Positions 51,977 to 52,180 of a stretch of DNA of 52,180 nt are shown here, piece after piece. A model generated the notes under the pieces. That model was not told the origin of the DNA. It saw only the letters and a program-made list of their open reading frames with translations, and did not search any database. Each line of letters begins with the position of its first letter. Positions within the stretch are counted from its first letter, which is position 1. The stretch comes from Sphingopyxis sp. (GTDB lineage: Bacteria > Pseudomonadota > Alphaproteobacteria > Sphingomonadales > Sphingomonadaceae), in the NCBI GenBank assembly GCA_017745175.1, contig JAGHZY010000001.1, forward strand, positions 13,366-65,545, read 5' to 3'. Made by a program: the position numbers and the translations under genes.

Positions 51977-52180
51977 ATGCTGAACAAAATTTCCGCCGCA
52001 ATCGGCCTGATTGCGATCATGGGCGGCCTTGCCGACAGCGCAGCCGCCCGCACAACGCCGATCACGGAAGCGGACCACAAGAGAGTCGCGATCGAACAGC
52101 TGATCCAAAGCGAGATGACCGCTCGCCGTATTCCGGGGCTCCAGCTGGCGATCGTGCAGCATGGCAAGATCATCTTCACC
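51977..52180 (+). CDS. serine hydrolase, class C beta-lactamase-like (cut by window edge)
   Basis: The first 68 residues of an exported protein: a signal peptide (MLNKISAAIGLIAIMGGLADSAAA), then AIEQLIQSEMTARRIPGLQL and AIVQHGKIIFT, the conserved N-terminal helix-strand of the beta-lactamase/transpeptidase-like family. The SxxK motif lies beyond the edge. It is divergent from the LytTR gene with a 167-bp shared promoter region. Confidence 0.75.
   Translation, partial: MLNKISAAIGLIAIMGGLADSAAARTTPITEADHKRVAIEQLIQSEMTARRIPGLQLAIVQHGKIIFT

Overview
The window is GC-rich, densely coded bacterial DNA that looks like a member of the Sphingomonadaceae (Alphaproteobacteria), most plausibly a Sphingopyxis-like organism. 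This rests on the mutL / mreB-mreC-mreD-PBP2-rodA arrangement, two TonB-dependent receptors sitting inside catabolic clusters, many exported hydrolases, and the style of the regulators and MFS transporters. The genus is an inference; family-level placement is safer.

Layout. 1-7440 is core genome: the N-terminal part of mutL (minus strand, running off the left edge), the rod-shape operon mreB-mreC-mreD-PBP2-rodA, and a tRNA-Lys. 7441-9600 is a small foreign patch beside the tRNA: a lone trypsin-like serine protease and a frameshifted phage virion-protein remnant. 9610-16732 is a tight seven-gene operon (isochorismatase-fold hydrolase, haloperoxidase-like hydrolase, XapX protein, amidohydrolase, DoxX, MFS exporter with a C-terminal monooxygenase-like domain, alginate-export porin), followed by a convergent LysR gene and a divergent pirin gene. 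18510-19780 is a gene graveyard holding an acetyl-CoA synthetase C-terminal fragment behind a foreign signal-peptide start and a frameshifted TetR tail. 19782-24144 is a LysR regulator divergent from an operon of MFS transporter, Tat-exported DLH-type hydrolase, mandelonitrile-lyase-like cupin and a cyclophilin-like lipoprotein.

24237-39086 looks like one catabolic regulon. On the minus strand are a 978-aa TonB receptor and then iclR-dapA family-SDR-tartrate dehydratase family-SSS symporter-two exported esterases. On the plus strand are an exported metallo-beta-lactamase-fold hydrolase, a secreted beta-propeller protein and an exported proline-iminopeptidase-like hydrolase. The 357-bp divergent region between the halves carries two near-identical CGAAT-type operator sites, each pointing to its own gene. 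The set reads as outer-membrane capture, periplasmic ester cleavage, symport, dehydration and retro-aldol cleavage of a hydroxy acid.

39076-47619 is a second uptake/degradation cluster: a GcvA-like LysR divergent from an amidohydrolase, MFS transporter, 2-oxoglutarate/Fe(II) dioxygenase, TonB receptor, an M24-fold hydrolase that appears to lack one metal ligand, and a Tat-exported discoidin-like protein. 47620-48310 holds a broken tyrosine integrase next to tRNA-Tyr. 48479-52180 returns to housekeeping genes (rlmB, 2Fe-2S ferredoxin, AlkA-type glycosylase), then a membrane LytTR regulator divergent from a class C beta-lactamase-like serine hydrolase cut by the right edge.

No CRISPR array, rRNA operon, intact insertion sequence or complete defence system was seen.
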